From: Pseudomonadota bacterium
GTDB lineage: Bacteria; Tectomicrobia; Entotheonellia; Entotheonellales; Entotheonellaceae
Reading direction: 5' to 3'
Length of the DNA stretch: 64,000 nt
NCBI GenBank assembly: GCA_005777235.1
Contig: SXND01000096.1
Span: 1-64,000, forward strand
Below, one piece after another: positions 43,605 through 52,992 of this stretch (positions are counted from its first letter, which is position 1; each line of letters opens with the position of its first letter). Under the pieces are notes generated by a model. It was not told the origin of the DNA. It worked only from the letters and a program-made list of their open reading frames with translations, and made no database searches. A program made the position numbers and the translations under genes.

Positions 43605-45377
43605 ATGTTACTCAACGGCAAACGCCCCAATATCCTGCTGCTGCTGAACGACGAGGAACGCTTTCCACCGCCGTATGAAAACGCCGAGGCACGCGCGTGG
43701 CGGCTGGCACACAGTACCACGCGGCTGGAGATCGCCAGCCATGGTCTGGAACTACGCCGCCATTACACCGGCAGCACGGCCTGCGCCCCAGCACGCGCCA
43801 CGCTGTTTACCGGGCACTATCCCAGCCTACACGGCGTCACCCAAACCCCAGGCATGGCCAAGTCGAGTTTCGACCCGGCCATGTTCTGGCTCGACCCTGG
43901 CACCGTCCCGACCTTTGGCGATTACCTGCGTGCCGGCGGCTATCAGACCCACTACAAGGGCAAATGGCATATCTCGGATGCTGACATCATGGTGCCGGGG
44001 TCCAATAATGGCCTGCTCACGACGGATGCCAACGGCCAACCCTTTCCAGACAAGGCCGCCCTCTACGAAACCGCCGATCGGCTCGACGGCTACGGCTTTC
44101 ACGGCTGGATTGGCCCGGAACCGCACGGGGCCTTGCAAAACAACGCGGGGGTGATGCGCGACCCCGGCTTTGCCCAGCAAGCGGCGCGCGTGATCGAATG
44201 TTTGGACGAACGCGCCGCCACGGGCGAAGATGACCGCCCGTGGTTTCTGGTGACCTCCTTGGTCAATCCGCACGACATCGTGTTCGCTGGCCCGTTGTTG
44301 CGGGCGGCGGGTTGGTTTCCCGAGTTTTACGACCTCTTGACCAACTACCCAGAGTTGTTACCACACATGGAACCGCCACCGACCTTCCAGGAGGCTTTAC
44401 AAAGTAAACCGCGCGTCCAGCAGGACTATGTGCTGCAATATCCACGCATGTACATGCCGCAGCCGACGAACGAAGTCTATTGGCAGTTTTATTACTGGCT
44501 CATGGCACAGGCTGACGCGCATTTCGGCACGGTGTATCGGGCCTTAAAAGCTAGCCGGTTCTTCGCGGACACGATTGTTGTGCTGACCTCCGACCACGGC
44601 GACGTGCTTGGCGCCCACGGCGGCATGCAGCAAAAATGGCATAACGCCTACGAAGAATGTATCCATGTGTCGCTAATCATCTCCAATCCAACCTTATTGA
44701 AGACCCCCAAGACGACCGACGTGTTGACCAGTCATCTGGATGTGTTACCGACGGTGTTGGGGCTGGCGGACATCAATCAGGAGCAGGCACGGGCGCGTCT
44801 GGCAGTCACGCACACCGAAGCGCAAACGCTGGTGGGCCGCGACCTCTCGGCGCTGGTCCTAGCGGCCGCCGCAGATACCCGCGCCCCGGTGATGCCTGAC
44901 GAGGCCATCTATTTTATGACCGATGATCAAGTCAGTCTGGGGCTGCAACAAGTCAACGCCCTGCAACAGCGGTATCGGGCCGTGATCCAACCGAATAGTG
45001 TGGAAACCGTGCTGGTGCGCCTGCCGGATGCTACGGGAGTGCCCAAGCTCTGGAAATACAGCCGTTACTTTGACAACCCGCGCTTTAGCGCCGGCGTGGG
45101 CGGCGGGCCGGGGGGCGTTGGTGTGGGGAATACGGATGCGCCGTACACTGCGCAGGCGACAGAACGACCAGTGCCTGATGAATGGGAATGCTACAACCTC
45201 GATGACGACCCGTATGAGCAGCGCAACCTGCTGTCCCCGCTCAACCCGGCGCCACTCCCGCCGCGGCTGGCCCAGCAACTGCAGGAGCTGTTACAGCAGC
45301 AACGCCTGGCCAAACGCAAGCTGCCCCAGGTGAATAACCGCCTGCCTGCGCCCCACGAACTTGCGCCACTGCGGTAA
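43605..45377 (+). CDS. Sulfatase-family hydrolase
   Basis: The product is 590 residues. The formylglycine motif C-x-P-x-R is present as 'STACAPARATLFTGHYPS' with Cys 60. The metal-binding motifs 'LLNDEERF' (variant of the usual D-D) and 'VLTSDHGDVLGAHG' are visible. A 'GKWHISD' segment matches the GKWH motif. The protein ends in a basic/Gln-rich tail. No signal peptide is seen, so a cytoplasmic sulfatase or phosphonate hydrolase is likely. It needs a formylglycine-generating enzyme, not found here. GGGAGGG precedes the start. Confidence 0.9.
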   Translation: MLLNGKRPNILLLLNDEERFPPPYENAEARAWRLAHSTTRLEIASHGLELRRHYTGSTACAPARATLFTGHYPSLHGVTQTPGMAKSSFDPAMFWLDPGTVPTFGDYLRAGGYQTHYKGKWHISDADIMVPGSNNGLLTTDANGQPFPDKAALYETADRLDGYGFHGWIGPEPHGALQNNAGVMRDPGFAQQAARVIECLDERAATGEDDRPWFLVTSLVNPHDIVFAGPLLRAAGWFPEFYDLLTNYPELLPHMEPPPTFQEALQSKPRVQQDYVLQYPRMYMPQPTNEVYWQFYYWLMAQADAHFGTVYRALKASRFFADTIVVLTSDHGDVLGAHGGMQQKWHNAYEECIHVSLIISNPTLLKTPKTTDVLTSHLDVLPTVLGLADINQEQARARLAVTHTEAQTLVGRDLSALVLAAAADTRAPVMPDEAIYFMTDDQVSLGLQQVNALQQRYRAVIQPNSVETVLVRLPDATGVPKLWKYSRYFDNPRFSAGVGGGPGGVGVGNTDAPYTAQATERPVPDEWECYNLDDDPYEQRNLLSPLNPAPLPPRLAQQLQELLQQQRLAKRKLPQVNNRLPAPHELAPLR

Positions 45378-46011
45378 CCGGGCACGCCCTGCCCAGGCGC
45401 GGCGCGAGGAGCCGCGGCACAGCCCTGTTTCGGCTCCCTGCCGCGGCCCCACCAGGCGACAGGTGTGTCCCAGGCCACCAGCGGAGCAGGCCGGTCTATA
45501 GTACTTTAATGATTAAGATGCGCCTGGCGTCCCGAGGCTGGCACACTGCATGACCCTGCCGCCTCAAGCGCGGCCCTTGACAACCCTCCCGATGGGCGTA
45601 CACACCTGCCTGAGACCCTGCAGCAATGCTCATGTTGCACACGTCCACGCGCTGCGCACCCCTGCGCGGGCATGGCCCGCTCCGACAGGGAGGCTAGAGA
45701 CTCCCGCTGTCCTGGAGGAGCGGACCATGCCCGCGAGGTCTCTGCTGACGCAACAGCCATCGCGAGGGCCACCATGAGCATGGCTGGAGACCCTGGGAAT
45801 TTCCTACCTACAGCGCCTCAACTTTGCTATGATACTCGTCCTCGTCTCATGCCACAGCCGAGCTGTGATGCCCATCCTGGTCCCAGGGGACCGCTGGGCT
45901 TCAGGCTGGCTCGTGACATCCCACGCGGGCGAGTGGCGCTTTGAGGCCACCCGGAGCACAGCCGCCGATGGTGGCAAGACGGTTTTATCCACAGACAGTA
46001 AGGAGCGTAGG
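45378..46011. other. 634-bp intergenic region with a long palindrome
   Basis: No gene is supported. Bases 45665-45735 form an imperfect palindrome (CGCGGGCATGGCCCGCTCC against CGCGGGCATGGTCCGCTCC) able to fold into a long stem. ATAGTACTTTA at 45498 and the word at 45646-45664 recur at 35318 and 35354 with other spacing. A single TTATCCACA DnaA-box match at 45985-45993 is isolated and not taken as an origin. Confidence 0.45.
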
Positions 46012-46506
46012 ATGTTGGCAAGCAAACGGGTCGTGGTTTTCGGAATCGCGCTGACGCTCGGCATGGTGCTGAGCGCTGGCCTCAGCAACGTGTCCGCCCA
46101 AGCGAGTGATCCACGTCTTGGCATGTGGAAGCTCAACGTGGAAAAGTCCAAATACAATCCCCCCCCGCCCCCCCAACAGCAGACGATGAAAGTTGAGGGG
46201 GCCCCCGACGGGGAGAAGGTCACCACCGAGGGCGTCAGTGGCACCGGCACGGCGACGAAGACGGAGTACACGGCGAAGTTTGACGGCAAGGACTATCCGC
46301 TGATGGGCTCGCAAAATGCCGACAAAGTGGTCCTGAAGAAGGTCGACGCCCGCGTCACGGAACGCCTCTATAAAAAAGGCGACACCTTGATGCTCACCTT
46401 CGTCCAGACCATCTCTGCGGACGGGAAGACGATGAACACCACGATTAAAGGCAAGAACGCCCAGGGGCAGGACGTGGACCACGCCCAAGTGTGGGACAAG
46501 CAGTAG
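46012..46506 (+). CDS. Periplasmic protein of unknown function
   Basis: The product is 164 residues. ATG 46012 is chosen because TAAGGAGCG precedes it and a signal peptide ('VVVFGIALTLGMVLSAGL', cleaved near 'VSAQA') follows at once. The mature part opens 'SDPRLGMWKLNVEKSKYNP', a pattern common in exported beta-barrel-like proteins of soil bacteria. A proline run and alternating beta strands ('TKTEYTAKFDGKDYPL') follow. No catalytic motif is seen. Confidence 0.8.
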   Translation: MLASKRVVVFGIALTLGMVLSAGLSNVSAQASDPRLGMWKLNVEKSKYNPPPPPQQQTMKVEGAPDGEKVTTEGVSGTGTATKTEYTAKFDGKDYPLMGSQNADKVVLKKVDARVTERLYKKGDTLMLTFVQTISADGKTMNTTIKGKNAQGQDVDHAQVWDKQ

Positions 46507-46701
46507 TCCTCACGCACGGCGCAGGAGCGCATGGCCGAGCGCCTACGCGTGTGGCCGTGGCTCCTGCCACAGCACCAGGGTCTACCCTCTTACCCGAGAC
46601 TTTGGCAGGAGGGTGGCTCTTCAGGGCCTTGGTGCACGACCTCCTGCCTCCCCAGCCACCCTGTCAATCCTCCACGACCATTGGCATCAAGTGTTGCCAG
46701 A

Positions 46702-46811
46702 GCCCTAACCGACGAGATGGGACGAGCGACATATCGCTTCGTCTGCCTTCCAGACGCGACGTGGCCCGGCGATGGGCGGTACGGGCGTGTACACTGGAGC
46801 CTTGGCATTGC
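46702..46811 (-). pseudogene. Promoter plus first codons copied from the 978-residue regulator gene
   Basis: Compared with 42291-42400, about 17 of 110 positions differ by eye. The copy keeps the upstream sequence and start codon, encoding 'MSLVPSRRLGLW' against 'MSSVPFRRLGPW'. Resemblance stops after about 12 codons. It is a truncated duplicate that could still act as a promoter firing towards lower coordinates (inference). Confidence 0.65.
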
Positions 46812-46884
46812 CTCGTGCAATCGCACGCAAGGTATGCGGAAATGTGGGAGAGTCTCGGGCATGCGGCAACCTCTTTCTCCAGGC

Positions 46885-47033
46885 ATGGACCGAGACGCAC
46901 CGCAGACCTTGCAGGAGGGCCTGCGGTCGCCCAAGGCCCTGGTGAGGCGCCGCTGTCACCTCCGGCTCTCCAGTGCGCGTGGCCAGACCGCGCGCGTCAT
47001 GGCCGAGGCCCTGGGCGGCGACGATCCGACCGC
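46885..47033 (+). pseudogene. IS630-family transposase N-terminal remnant
   Basis: About 49 codons read like the HTH region of IS630-type transposases: 'LRSPKALVRRRCHLRLSSARG', then 'MAEALGGDDPT'. The usual pattern is L-R-S-x(4-5)-R-R-x-x-x-L-L-x-S-A-x-G followed by an HTH with 'QTVR'. After 'DDPT' the frame decays and no DDE core is found. Its presence fits the TA-flanked small elements in the window, since IS630 transposases target TA (family knowledge). Confidence 0.5.
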
Positions 47034-47358
47034 AGACCTGCCATGCCGCTTCCTCGGTCTCGGGTGCAGGATCACGCCTCCCGTCGCCTTCTGGGAGCCG
47101 CAGTCGCTGCCCCTCTTTGGGAATATGGCGCGTTACGACACATATGATGGCCGCAGTGTCGGCTGGGGCTCAGCGACGAGGCGTTCACGGCCCAGCTGGC
47201 CCGTGTCCCGGGCCAAGTCTCGCAGGCAGTCCGGGCGTTTGACCGCTGGAATAACCGGGAGACGTTGAAGCACCACGGCAATCTGCTGCCGTATAGGGCG
47301 CTCCATGCACTACCAGCGGTGACCATCCCAATCAACCCAACCTCCCGAGGCCGGACAC

Positions 47359-48042
47359 CTAACGCTTAAACACCTGTTGCAGCAGATCCGTCACGCGTGC
47401 TGCCGGATTGGTGCGGATCTTGCGCTCTTCATCCCCGACCACACGAAACAAGCCATCGAGCGCCTTCCCCACCACATAACCCTCCAGATCAAACGTCAGG
47501 CTTTTGGCAAAGGGGATCGACTGGTAGCGCCCCACCAGGTCGTTATACATGCGGGTGACACCCACTTCGTTCATGGACTCCTGGATCGAAGGCCGGAAGG
47601 CATTCGTCAAACTCGTGCGCGTTTTGCGCTGGAAAAACTGTGTCGCCGCAGTGTCCCCGCCTCCCACAATTTTGCGCACATCGTCAAAGGTCATCGACGT
47701 AATGGCGTCGACGAAAATCCCTCCGGCGCGCGGCGCGGCGCGTTCGGCGGCGCGGTTCATACTGAGGACCAGCTCGTCCACCTGGCTGCCGAGGCCAACC
47801 GTCCGCAGACCGCTTTCCAGAAATTGCAGTTGTTTGGGCATGGGAATCTTAATGGCTTGATTGCGAAAGAAGCCGTCCGTTTGTCCGGTGAGTTTGACGG
47901 CATTGTCCGTACCCACGCGTAAAGCCTCTCTGAGGCCGGAACCAAGTTGCGCCGTACTCAACCCGCCCAACCCTTTCTGGGCCGCCACGGGCATGGCGCT
48001 TAGGAGGAGCAGCACCGACACCACAAGCGCATGCATGAGCAT
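47359..48042 (-). CDS. DUF4197 exported protein
   Basis: The product is 227 residues. ATG 48042 (GGAGACCTCCC upstream) gives a clean signal peptide ending 'MPVAAQ'. The mature part 'LSTAQLGSGLREAL', 'IPMPKQLQFLESGLR', 'FVDAITSMTFDDVRKIV' and 'LFRVVGDEERKIRTNPAARVTDLL' follows the DUF4197 pattern along its full length. The function is unknown. The start overlaps nothing, but the gene lies 17 bp after the lyase-family gene on the same strand, so they are probably co-transcribed. Confidence 0.88.
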   Translation of the reverse strand: MLMHALVVSVLLLLSAMPVAAQKGLGGLSTAQLGSGLREALRVGTDNAVKLTGQTDGFFRNQAIKIPMPKQLQFLESGLRTVGLGSQVDELVLSMNRAAERAAPRAGGIFVDAITSMTFDDVRKIVGGGDTAATQFFQRKTRTSLTNAFRPSIQESMNEVGVTRMYNDLVGRYQSIPFAKSLTFDLEGYVVGKALDGLFRVVGDEERKIRTNPAARVTDLLQQVFKR

Positions 48043-48059
48043 GGGAGGTCTCCAGCAGG

Positions 48060-48941
48060 TTAGACGTGCACGGGATGTTGTTCCGTCCATTTGGCCTCCA
48101 GCCCCAGCACCTCGTGCATGCCCATGAGATTGAACAGCTCCACGACACTGCCCATGTCCCCAAGCAGCCTGGCCGTGGTGCCGTGCTGCTGGATTTCCCG
48201 CAGCACGCGCTGCGTCAAGGTATACACCGACAACATCAGGCTGCCGGGAAAAATCACCATCTTAAACCCCAGAGCCTCAAGCTCGGCCACCGGGATGAGC
48301 GGGGATTTACCGTGTTCGACAAAATTATAGAGCAACGGGAGATCGACCTCGCGCCGTACGCGGTCGATGTCTTCCGGCGTGCGCAGGGCTTCGACAAACA
48401 GCACATCAGCCCCGGCCTCGGCATAGGCGGCACAGCGCCGCAGCGTATCATCCAGGCCCGTGACCGCCAGGGCATCGGTGCGAGCGATCAGCACCAGATC
48501 GGCGTCCGTACGGGCATCGCAAGCGGCCCGCAGCTTCACCACCATCTCGGTGATCGGGACGACTTCCTTCCCATCCAGATGCCCACAGCGTTTGGGAAAC
48601 GCCTGGTCTTCAATGTGCAGGGCTGCCACGCCCGCCTTTTCGTATTCCTGTACGGTGCGGTAGACATTCCAGGCACCGCCGTAGCCCGTATCGGCGTCGG
48701 CGATGAGCGGCACGCTGATGGTCGAGGTGATGGCGTTGACATTGCCCAGCATTTCGGTCAGGCTGGCGAGCCCGAGATCGGGTTTGCCAACGCGTGTCAC
48801 TGCGGTGCCGGCGCCGGTCATGTAGACGGCGTGGAACCCTTCGCGCTCAATCAGTTTGGCCGTCAGACAATCATAGGCCCCCGGCGCGACAATAATGCCG
48901 GGTTGGTGTAACAGTTGCCGCAAAGCTGTCGTGCTCTTCAT
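48060..48941 (-). CDS. Isocitrate-lyase/PEP-mutase superfamily lyase
   Basis: This 293-residue TIM-barrel protein has metal-binding 'LIADADTGYGGAWNVYR', 'HIEDQAFPKRCGHLDGK' and 'LIARTDAL'. The active-site loop reads KRCGH, the form of methylisocitrate lyases and related 2,3-dimethylmalate or oxaloacetate enzymes, rather than the PEP mutase EDK-x(4)-NS loop. A carbon-carbon lyase on a 2-hydroxy- or 2-oxo-dicarboxylate is the likely activity; the substrate is unknown. No prp genes are adjacent. Confidence 0.88.
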   Translation of the reverse strand: MKSTTALRQLLHQPGIIVAPGAYDCLTAKLIEREGFHAVYMTGAGTAVTRVGKPDLGLASLTEMLGNVNAITSTISVPLIADADTGYGGAWNVYRTVQEYEKAGVAALHIEDQAFPKRCGHLDGKEVVPITEMVVKLRAACDARTDADLVLIARTDALAVTGLDDTLRRCAAYAEAGADVLFVEALRTPEDIDRVRREVDLPLLYNFVEHGKSPLIPVAELEALGFKMVIFPGSLMLSVYTLTQRVLREIQQHGTTARLLGDMGSVVELFNLMGMHEVLGLEAKWTEQHPVHV

Positions 48942-48968
48942 ACAGACGTTCTCCTTCCCCGGCCTATC

Positions 48969-49382
48969 TCACGACGCTTCAGGCTCATCTTCGGCCTGAA
49001 GGCAGAGCGCTTCCAGCATAAACCCCTCGGGATCCAGCCAGAACGTGGCATAGTAGGCAGGGCGATATTGTGGGAATAAACGTGGGGCGTGCACCACTTC
49101 TGAACCGAGGGACTGAATTGTCTCGTACACGGCCCGCACCGCGGCCCGCGATGGGAGGGTAAAAGCTAGGTGCTGCAGCCCAGGGCGATGCCGCGAATAG
49201 GGTGCGGCCTCGAGGGCCGGATAGAAGAAGATATACGTCCCCGGCTGGTTCTCCTGACGACGATAGGCAAATTGATCAGCATCCACACGGTGGGGTTCAA
49301 AACCCAGGAGCGGCATGATATGATCGTAGTAGGTGCGCGCTTTCACCAGATCCTGGACATTGACACCAATATGACCGAGCAT
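48969..49382 (-). CDS. VOC-superfamily protein
   Basis: The product is 137 residues. ATG 49382 is chosen since TTGGAGGGG upstream is a ribosome site rather than an in-frame start. The fold motifs are 'LGHIGVNVQDLVKARTYYDHI' (partly), 'LQHLAFTLPSRAAV' and 'YATFWLDPEGFMLEALC', with His, His and Glu as probable metal ligands. It matches the widespread single-domain VOC group with unknown substrates. It is divergent from the GldA-type ATPase gene. Confidence 0.87.
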   Translation of the reverse strand: MLGHIGVNVQDLVKARTYYDHIMPLLGFEPHRVDADQFAYRRQENQPGTYIFFYPALEAAPYSRHRPGLQHLAFTLPSRAAVRAVYETIQSLGSEVVHAPRLFPQYRPAYYATFWLDPEGFMLEALCLQAEDEPEAS

Positions 49383-49516
49383 AGGATCGTTCCCCTCCAA
49401 GTAGGGTACTCCACCAAGGGGACGATAGGCACCCTGGTAACCTCTCGCATCTTGTACAATTTTTCGTGATGTTTCACAACCTGAGAAATCAGCCCTAGGC
49501 GGAGGAGTTGCCGGCA

Positions 49517-50473
49517 GTGATTACGGTTACGGATCTTTGTATGCACTATGGCCCAGTGGTGGCCTTGCACAAAGCGGCGTTTACGGTCGAGCGCGGCGAA
49601 GTCGTCGGCTTGCTCGGCCCGAATGGCGCCGGCAAATCGACCACCATGAAGCTGCTGACCACCTATCTCTACCCGACCTTTGGCCACGCCACGGTCGGTG
49701 GTAAAAACATTCGCCACGAGGCCTACGAAGTCCGCCAGCTCATCGGCTATCTCCCGGAAGTCTTACCGCTCTACCCGGAGATGGAAGTGCGTGCCTATCT
49801 GGATTTCGTGGGACGCGCCCGTGGCCTACGCGGCGAGGGCTTACGACAACGCGCCACCTGGGTGGTCGAGCATTGCGGGCTGCGGCCCATGTACCGCAAG
49901 CTCATCCGCGAATTGTCCAAAGGCTATCGGCAGCGTGTTGCCCTGGCGCAGGCGCTGATCCACGATCCCCAGGTGGTGATTATGGACGAGCCGACCTCAG
50001 GGCTCGACCCGCATCAGATTCAGGAGATGCGCCAACTCATCCGTATCCTGGCGCGTGACAAGACCGTGCTGTTGTCGACCCATATTCTGCAAGAGGTCGA
50101 AGCCGTTGCCGACCGTCTGGTGATTATCAACGGTGGGCGCATTGTCGGCGATGGCACCCTGGCGGACTTACAACAACGCACGCAGCGCCAGGGCCGGGCG
50201 CGTTTCGCCGTAGCCGCCCCCCGCACCGAGGTCGAAAGCGCCGTCAAGGCTCTGCCAGGCGTGCGGCGACTCCAGGTGCACGAGACCCCAGAGGGTATGG
50301 TGCACTGCGACATGCACACGGACCATGGGGTCCATCTCGTGCCAGCGTTGGGCGCCCTTGCCCAGGCACGGGGCTGGCAAGTGGGCGAGTTACAGGCACA
50401 ACCGCCGACGCTGGAAGAAGTGTTTCTGGCGTTGACTGAACCGCAAGAAGGTCGGGTGGAGGCTGAAGCGTAA
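49517..50473 (+). CDS. GldA-type ABC transporter ATP-binding protein
   Basis: The product is 318 residues. GTG 49517 is preferred over TTG 49508, which lies too close to the GGAGGAG ribosome site (49501-49507). Walker A is 'GLLGPNGAGKSTTMK', the Q-loop region 'IGYLPE', the signature 'ELSKGYRQRVALAQ' (variant of LSGGQ as in this family), Walker B 'VVIMDEPTSGLD' and the H-loop 'LLSTHIL'. It is the first gene of a three-gene operon with the fused permease and the DUF4340 protein, an arrangement related to the Bacteroidetes GldA-GldF-GldG transporter. Confidence 0.93.
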   Translation: MITVTDLCMHYGPVVALHKAAFTVERGEVVGLLGPNGAGKSTTMKLLTTYLYPTFGHATVGGKNIRHEAYEVRQLIGYLPEVLPLYPEMEVRAYLDFVGRARGLRGEGLRQRATWVVEHCGLRPMYRKLIRELSKGYRQRVALAQALIHDPQVVIMDEPTSGLDPHQIQEMRQLIRILARDKTVLLSTHILQEVEAVADRLVIINGGRIVGDGTLADLQQRTQRQGRARFAVAAPRTEVESAVKALPGVRRLQVHETPEGMVHCDMHTDHGVHLVPALGALAQARGWQVGELQAQPPTLEEVFLALTEPQEGRVEAEA

Positions 50474-52969
50474 ATGCAGAACCTGTGGACGATTTTTCGA
50501 CGCGAGCTGGCCGCGTATTACACGTCGGCCATCGGCTACATCTTCCTCATGGTGTTCCTGAGCCTGAGCGTGGGCTTGTTCATCACGCCGTTTTTTACCT
50601 TTTTATCTGCGGATATGCGGGGGTTCTTTGCCACAGTGCCCATTTTGATGTGCATTTTTCTTCCCGCCGTGACGATGCGGCTGTGGGCCGAAGAGCGCAA
50701 ACAAAATACCTGGGAAATGCTCCTGACCTTTCCGATGCAGCCGCATGAATTGGTCCTTGGCAAATTTGCCGCCAGCCTGACGTTTTTTCTCAGTGCCCTG
50801 GCCGGGACGCTGACCGTCCCGCTCATGCTGGTCGTACTCGGTGCGCCCGATCCAGGCCCCATCATTGGTGCCTATATCGGCTCGCTGTTGCTTGGGGCCT
50901 TTTTTCTCGCCTTTGGCCTGTTTATCTCGGCCCTGTGCCGCGATCAGATTGTGGCCTTTGTGGTGACGCTGCTTGGCTGTTTCGGCGTGTTCCTGCTGGG
51001 CATGGAGTTTATCGCCGCCTATCTGGATAGCGCCTCGCCGGGTCTGGGGACGTTTTTAGCCCGCGTGGTCGGGGTGACCGAGCACTACGCCACCTTTACC
51101 AAAGGCGTGCTGGTCCTGGGGGATGTCCTGTACTTTCTCATCTGGACGGCGGTATTTTTGTTTCTCAACGGCCTCTTTCTCGACATTCGCAGCCGTCCAG
51201 CCGCCCGCACCACCTTTCTGGTCGCCGTGGTCATGGGCTTGGGGATTGGCCTGCTGGCCAACTGGCTCTTGGCCGGCCAGAGTTTAGGACGTTTCGATAT
51301 CACCCAGGATAAAATCTATACACTCTCCGAGGCCTCGGTCAAAATTTTGAAGGGTCTCAAGGCGCCCGTGCGCGTCAATCTCTACATCACGCCCAAGGAC
51401 AAAATGCCCACCGAAATGCAGCGCCTGGAACAGGATATCCTTGACAAGCTAGAAGAGATGCGCCTGGCCAGCAAAGGCCAACTGGTGCCCAAGGCCATCC
51501 ATATGGAAACGGCCTCCGTGCTCGAGCCGTCGGAGCAAGAGGGCAAGGGCAAGGGCGAGCCCGAGGGCCTGGAAAAGCGTTTGCTCGACAAGGGCGTGCG
51601 GCCATTTTCCGTGCAGGCGCTGCGGGAAGATGAAGTGGTCAATAAGCTGGTGTACGCGGCGCTGGGGATTGCCTACAAGGACAAGGATGAGGAAATCGTG
51701 CCGCGTATGCTGCCGGATGATCTGGATACGCTGGAATATCGCCTGATCAATACGCTGTATAAACTCAGCCGTGAGGCCCCGCCGGTGGTGGCGTTAGTGG
51801 CGCCACGCGATCCGCTCAACATTCCGCCCTACATGCGACAGCTTTATCAGCAGATGGGGCGGCCCTTGCCGCAGACGGAAGATCCGTATGAAACCTTAGA
51901 GCGCCTGCTACGCCACGAGAAGTACGACCTGCGGCGGGTGGAATTGACGCAGGGCTCCGCCCTGCCTGACAATACCTCCACGGTGCTGGTAATTAATCCA
52001 CAGACGCTCTCTGACCGGCAGCGCTGGGAACTCAACCGCGCCTTGCATGAGGGCAAGTCGGTGTTCATGGCCTTGCAGCAATATCGCTGGAATTACAGCG
52101 TGGTGCGACAGGCGGTGTCGATCACCAAAGATGACCAGAAGCCCGAGGCCAATCCCTGGTTGAGCCAGTATGGCATTGAACTGGATCCGGCGGTGCTGAT
52201 GGATGTGAATCATCAGTCGCTGACCGTACGCGAGGCCGACAATCTCATGGCCGCACTCACGGGGGGAGGCGTGACGCTCAACCTGCCGCTGCATATCATG
52301 ATTTCGCAGGAGACCATGAACCGCAAGGTGTCGATTACCAGCAACCTGTCGCCGCTGTTTTATCTGTGGGGCAATGCGCTGAAACTGCAAAATGAGGTAT
52401 TCACCAGGCACAACCTGGACGCCAGCGTGCTGTTTTCTACCACGCCGCGCTCCTGGACCATCCCGCCCGAGACGCAGTTCACCTCGCAGGTGCTGCAACC
52501 CCCGGCGCAGGGGCAGCAACGCCCCCTGGCCATCCTGGTGCGTGGCCAGTTCCCCGACGTCTATACCGGGAAAGAGCGTCCCGCCTGGCCGCCTCCGGCT
52601 CAACAGCCGGGCATGCCGCCTACGCCACCGCCGCAGGAGGATGCTCCGGCCAAAGCGCTGACCCCGGCGCCTGGCAAACTGCTCGTGGTGGGCAACGCCC
52701 AGATGCTGCAGCGCAATTTTTTATCCGGGGGCAATCTCGACTTTTTCCTGAACAGCGTCGATGCGTTGACCTTGGGGGACGACATTATTAACGTGCGCGG
52801 CAAGAAGCAGACCAATCGCACCATCAGCAAACCCAGTCCAGAGACGCGGCAGTTCTGGAAGTTTGTCAATCTCGGCCTGATGAATCTCCTCATCGCCGGC
52901 ATTGGTATTGGTGGCGCCTTGCTCCGACGGCGCGCCCGTGCAGTCTACACCGCGGCGCCTAGCGCCTGA
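50474..52969 (+). CDS. GldF-GldG fusion: ABC-2 permease with extracytoplasmic auxiliary domain
   Basis: The product is 831 residues starting directly after the ATPase stop. The first 245 or so residues are a six-helix ABC-2/GldF permease ('ELAAYYTSAIGYIFLMVF', 'NTWEMLLTFPM'). One further helix (about 245-270) leads to a large GldG/ABC_transp_aux domain (about 280-760; 'FDITQDKIYTLSEASVKIL' partial, 'VALVAPRDPLN'). A final helix (about 800-820) precedes basic residues. GldF and GldG are separate genes in gliding Bacteroidetes. The substrate is unknown, and export of surface material is inference. Confidence 0.92.
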   Translation: MQNLWTIFRRELAAYYTSAIGYIFLMVFLSLSVGLFITPFFTFLSADMRGFFATVPILMCIFLPAVTMRLWAEERKQNTWEMLLTFPMQPHELVLGKFAASLTFFLSALAGTLTVPLMLVVLGAPDPGPIIGAYIGSLLLGAFFLAFGLFISALCRDQIVAFVVTLLGCFGVFLLGMEFIAAYLDSASPGLGTFLARVVGVTEHYATFTKGVLVLGDVLYFLIWTAVFLFLNGLFLDIRSRPAARTTFLVAVVMGLGIGLLANWLLAGQSLGRFDITQDKIYTLSEASVKILKGLKAPVRVNLYITPKDKMPTEMQRLEQDILDKLEEMRLASKGQLVPKAIHMETASVLEPSEQEGKGKGEPEGLEKRLLDKGVRPFSVQALREDEVVNKLVYAALGIAYKDKDEEIVPRMLPDDLDTLEYRLINTLYKLSREAPPVVALVAPRDPLNIPPYMRQLYQQMGRPLPQTEDPYETLERLLRHEKYDLRRVELTQGSALPDNTSTVLVINPQTLSDRQRWELNRALHEGKSVFMALQQYRWNYSVVRQAVSITKDDQKPEANPWLSQYGIELDPAVLMDVNHQSLTVREADNLMAALTGGGVTLNLPLHIMISQETMNRKVSITSNLSPLFYLWGNALKLQNEVFTRHNLDASVLFSTTPRSWTIPPETQFTSQVLQPPAQGQQRPLAILVRGQFPDVYTGKERPAWPPPAQQPGMPPTPPPQEDAPAKALTPAPGKLLVVGNAQMLQRNFLSGGNLDFFLNSVDALTLGDDIINVRGKKQTNRTISKPSPETRQFWKFVNLGLMNLLIAGIGIGGALLRRRARAVYTAAPSA

Positions 52970-52992
52970 CACAGGGAGTCATTACACGCACC

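Larger units (their letters stand above)
46507..47358. other. 852-bp region of gene fragments
   Basis: It holds no intact gene. It contains the partial regulator copy at 46702-46811 and an IS630-like HTH remnant at 46885-47033. A further open stretch 47170-47358 (ending 'LLPYRALHALPAVTI') is not recognised. The mixture of decayed fragments indicates a site of repeated insertion and loss. Confidence 0.55.

Noticed and set aside
45985-45993. DnaA box TTATCCACA as part of a replication origin
   Set aside because: Single site, no cluster, no dnaA/dnaN genes and no AT-rich unwinding element nearby.
47170-47358. Open frame ending 'LLPYRALHALPAVTI' as a gene
   Set aside because: No start with ribosome site, no family recognised, and it lies among decayed fragments.
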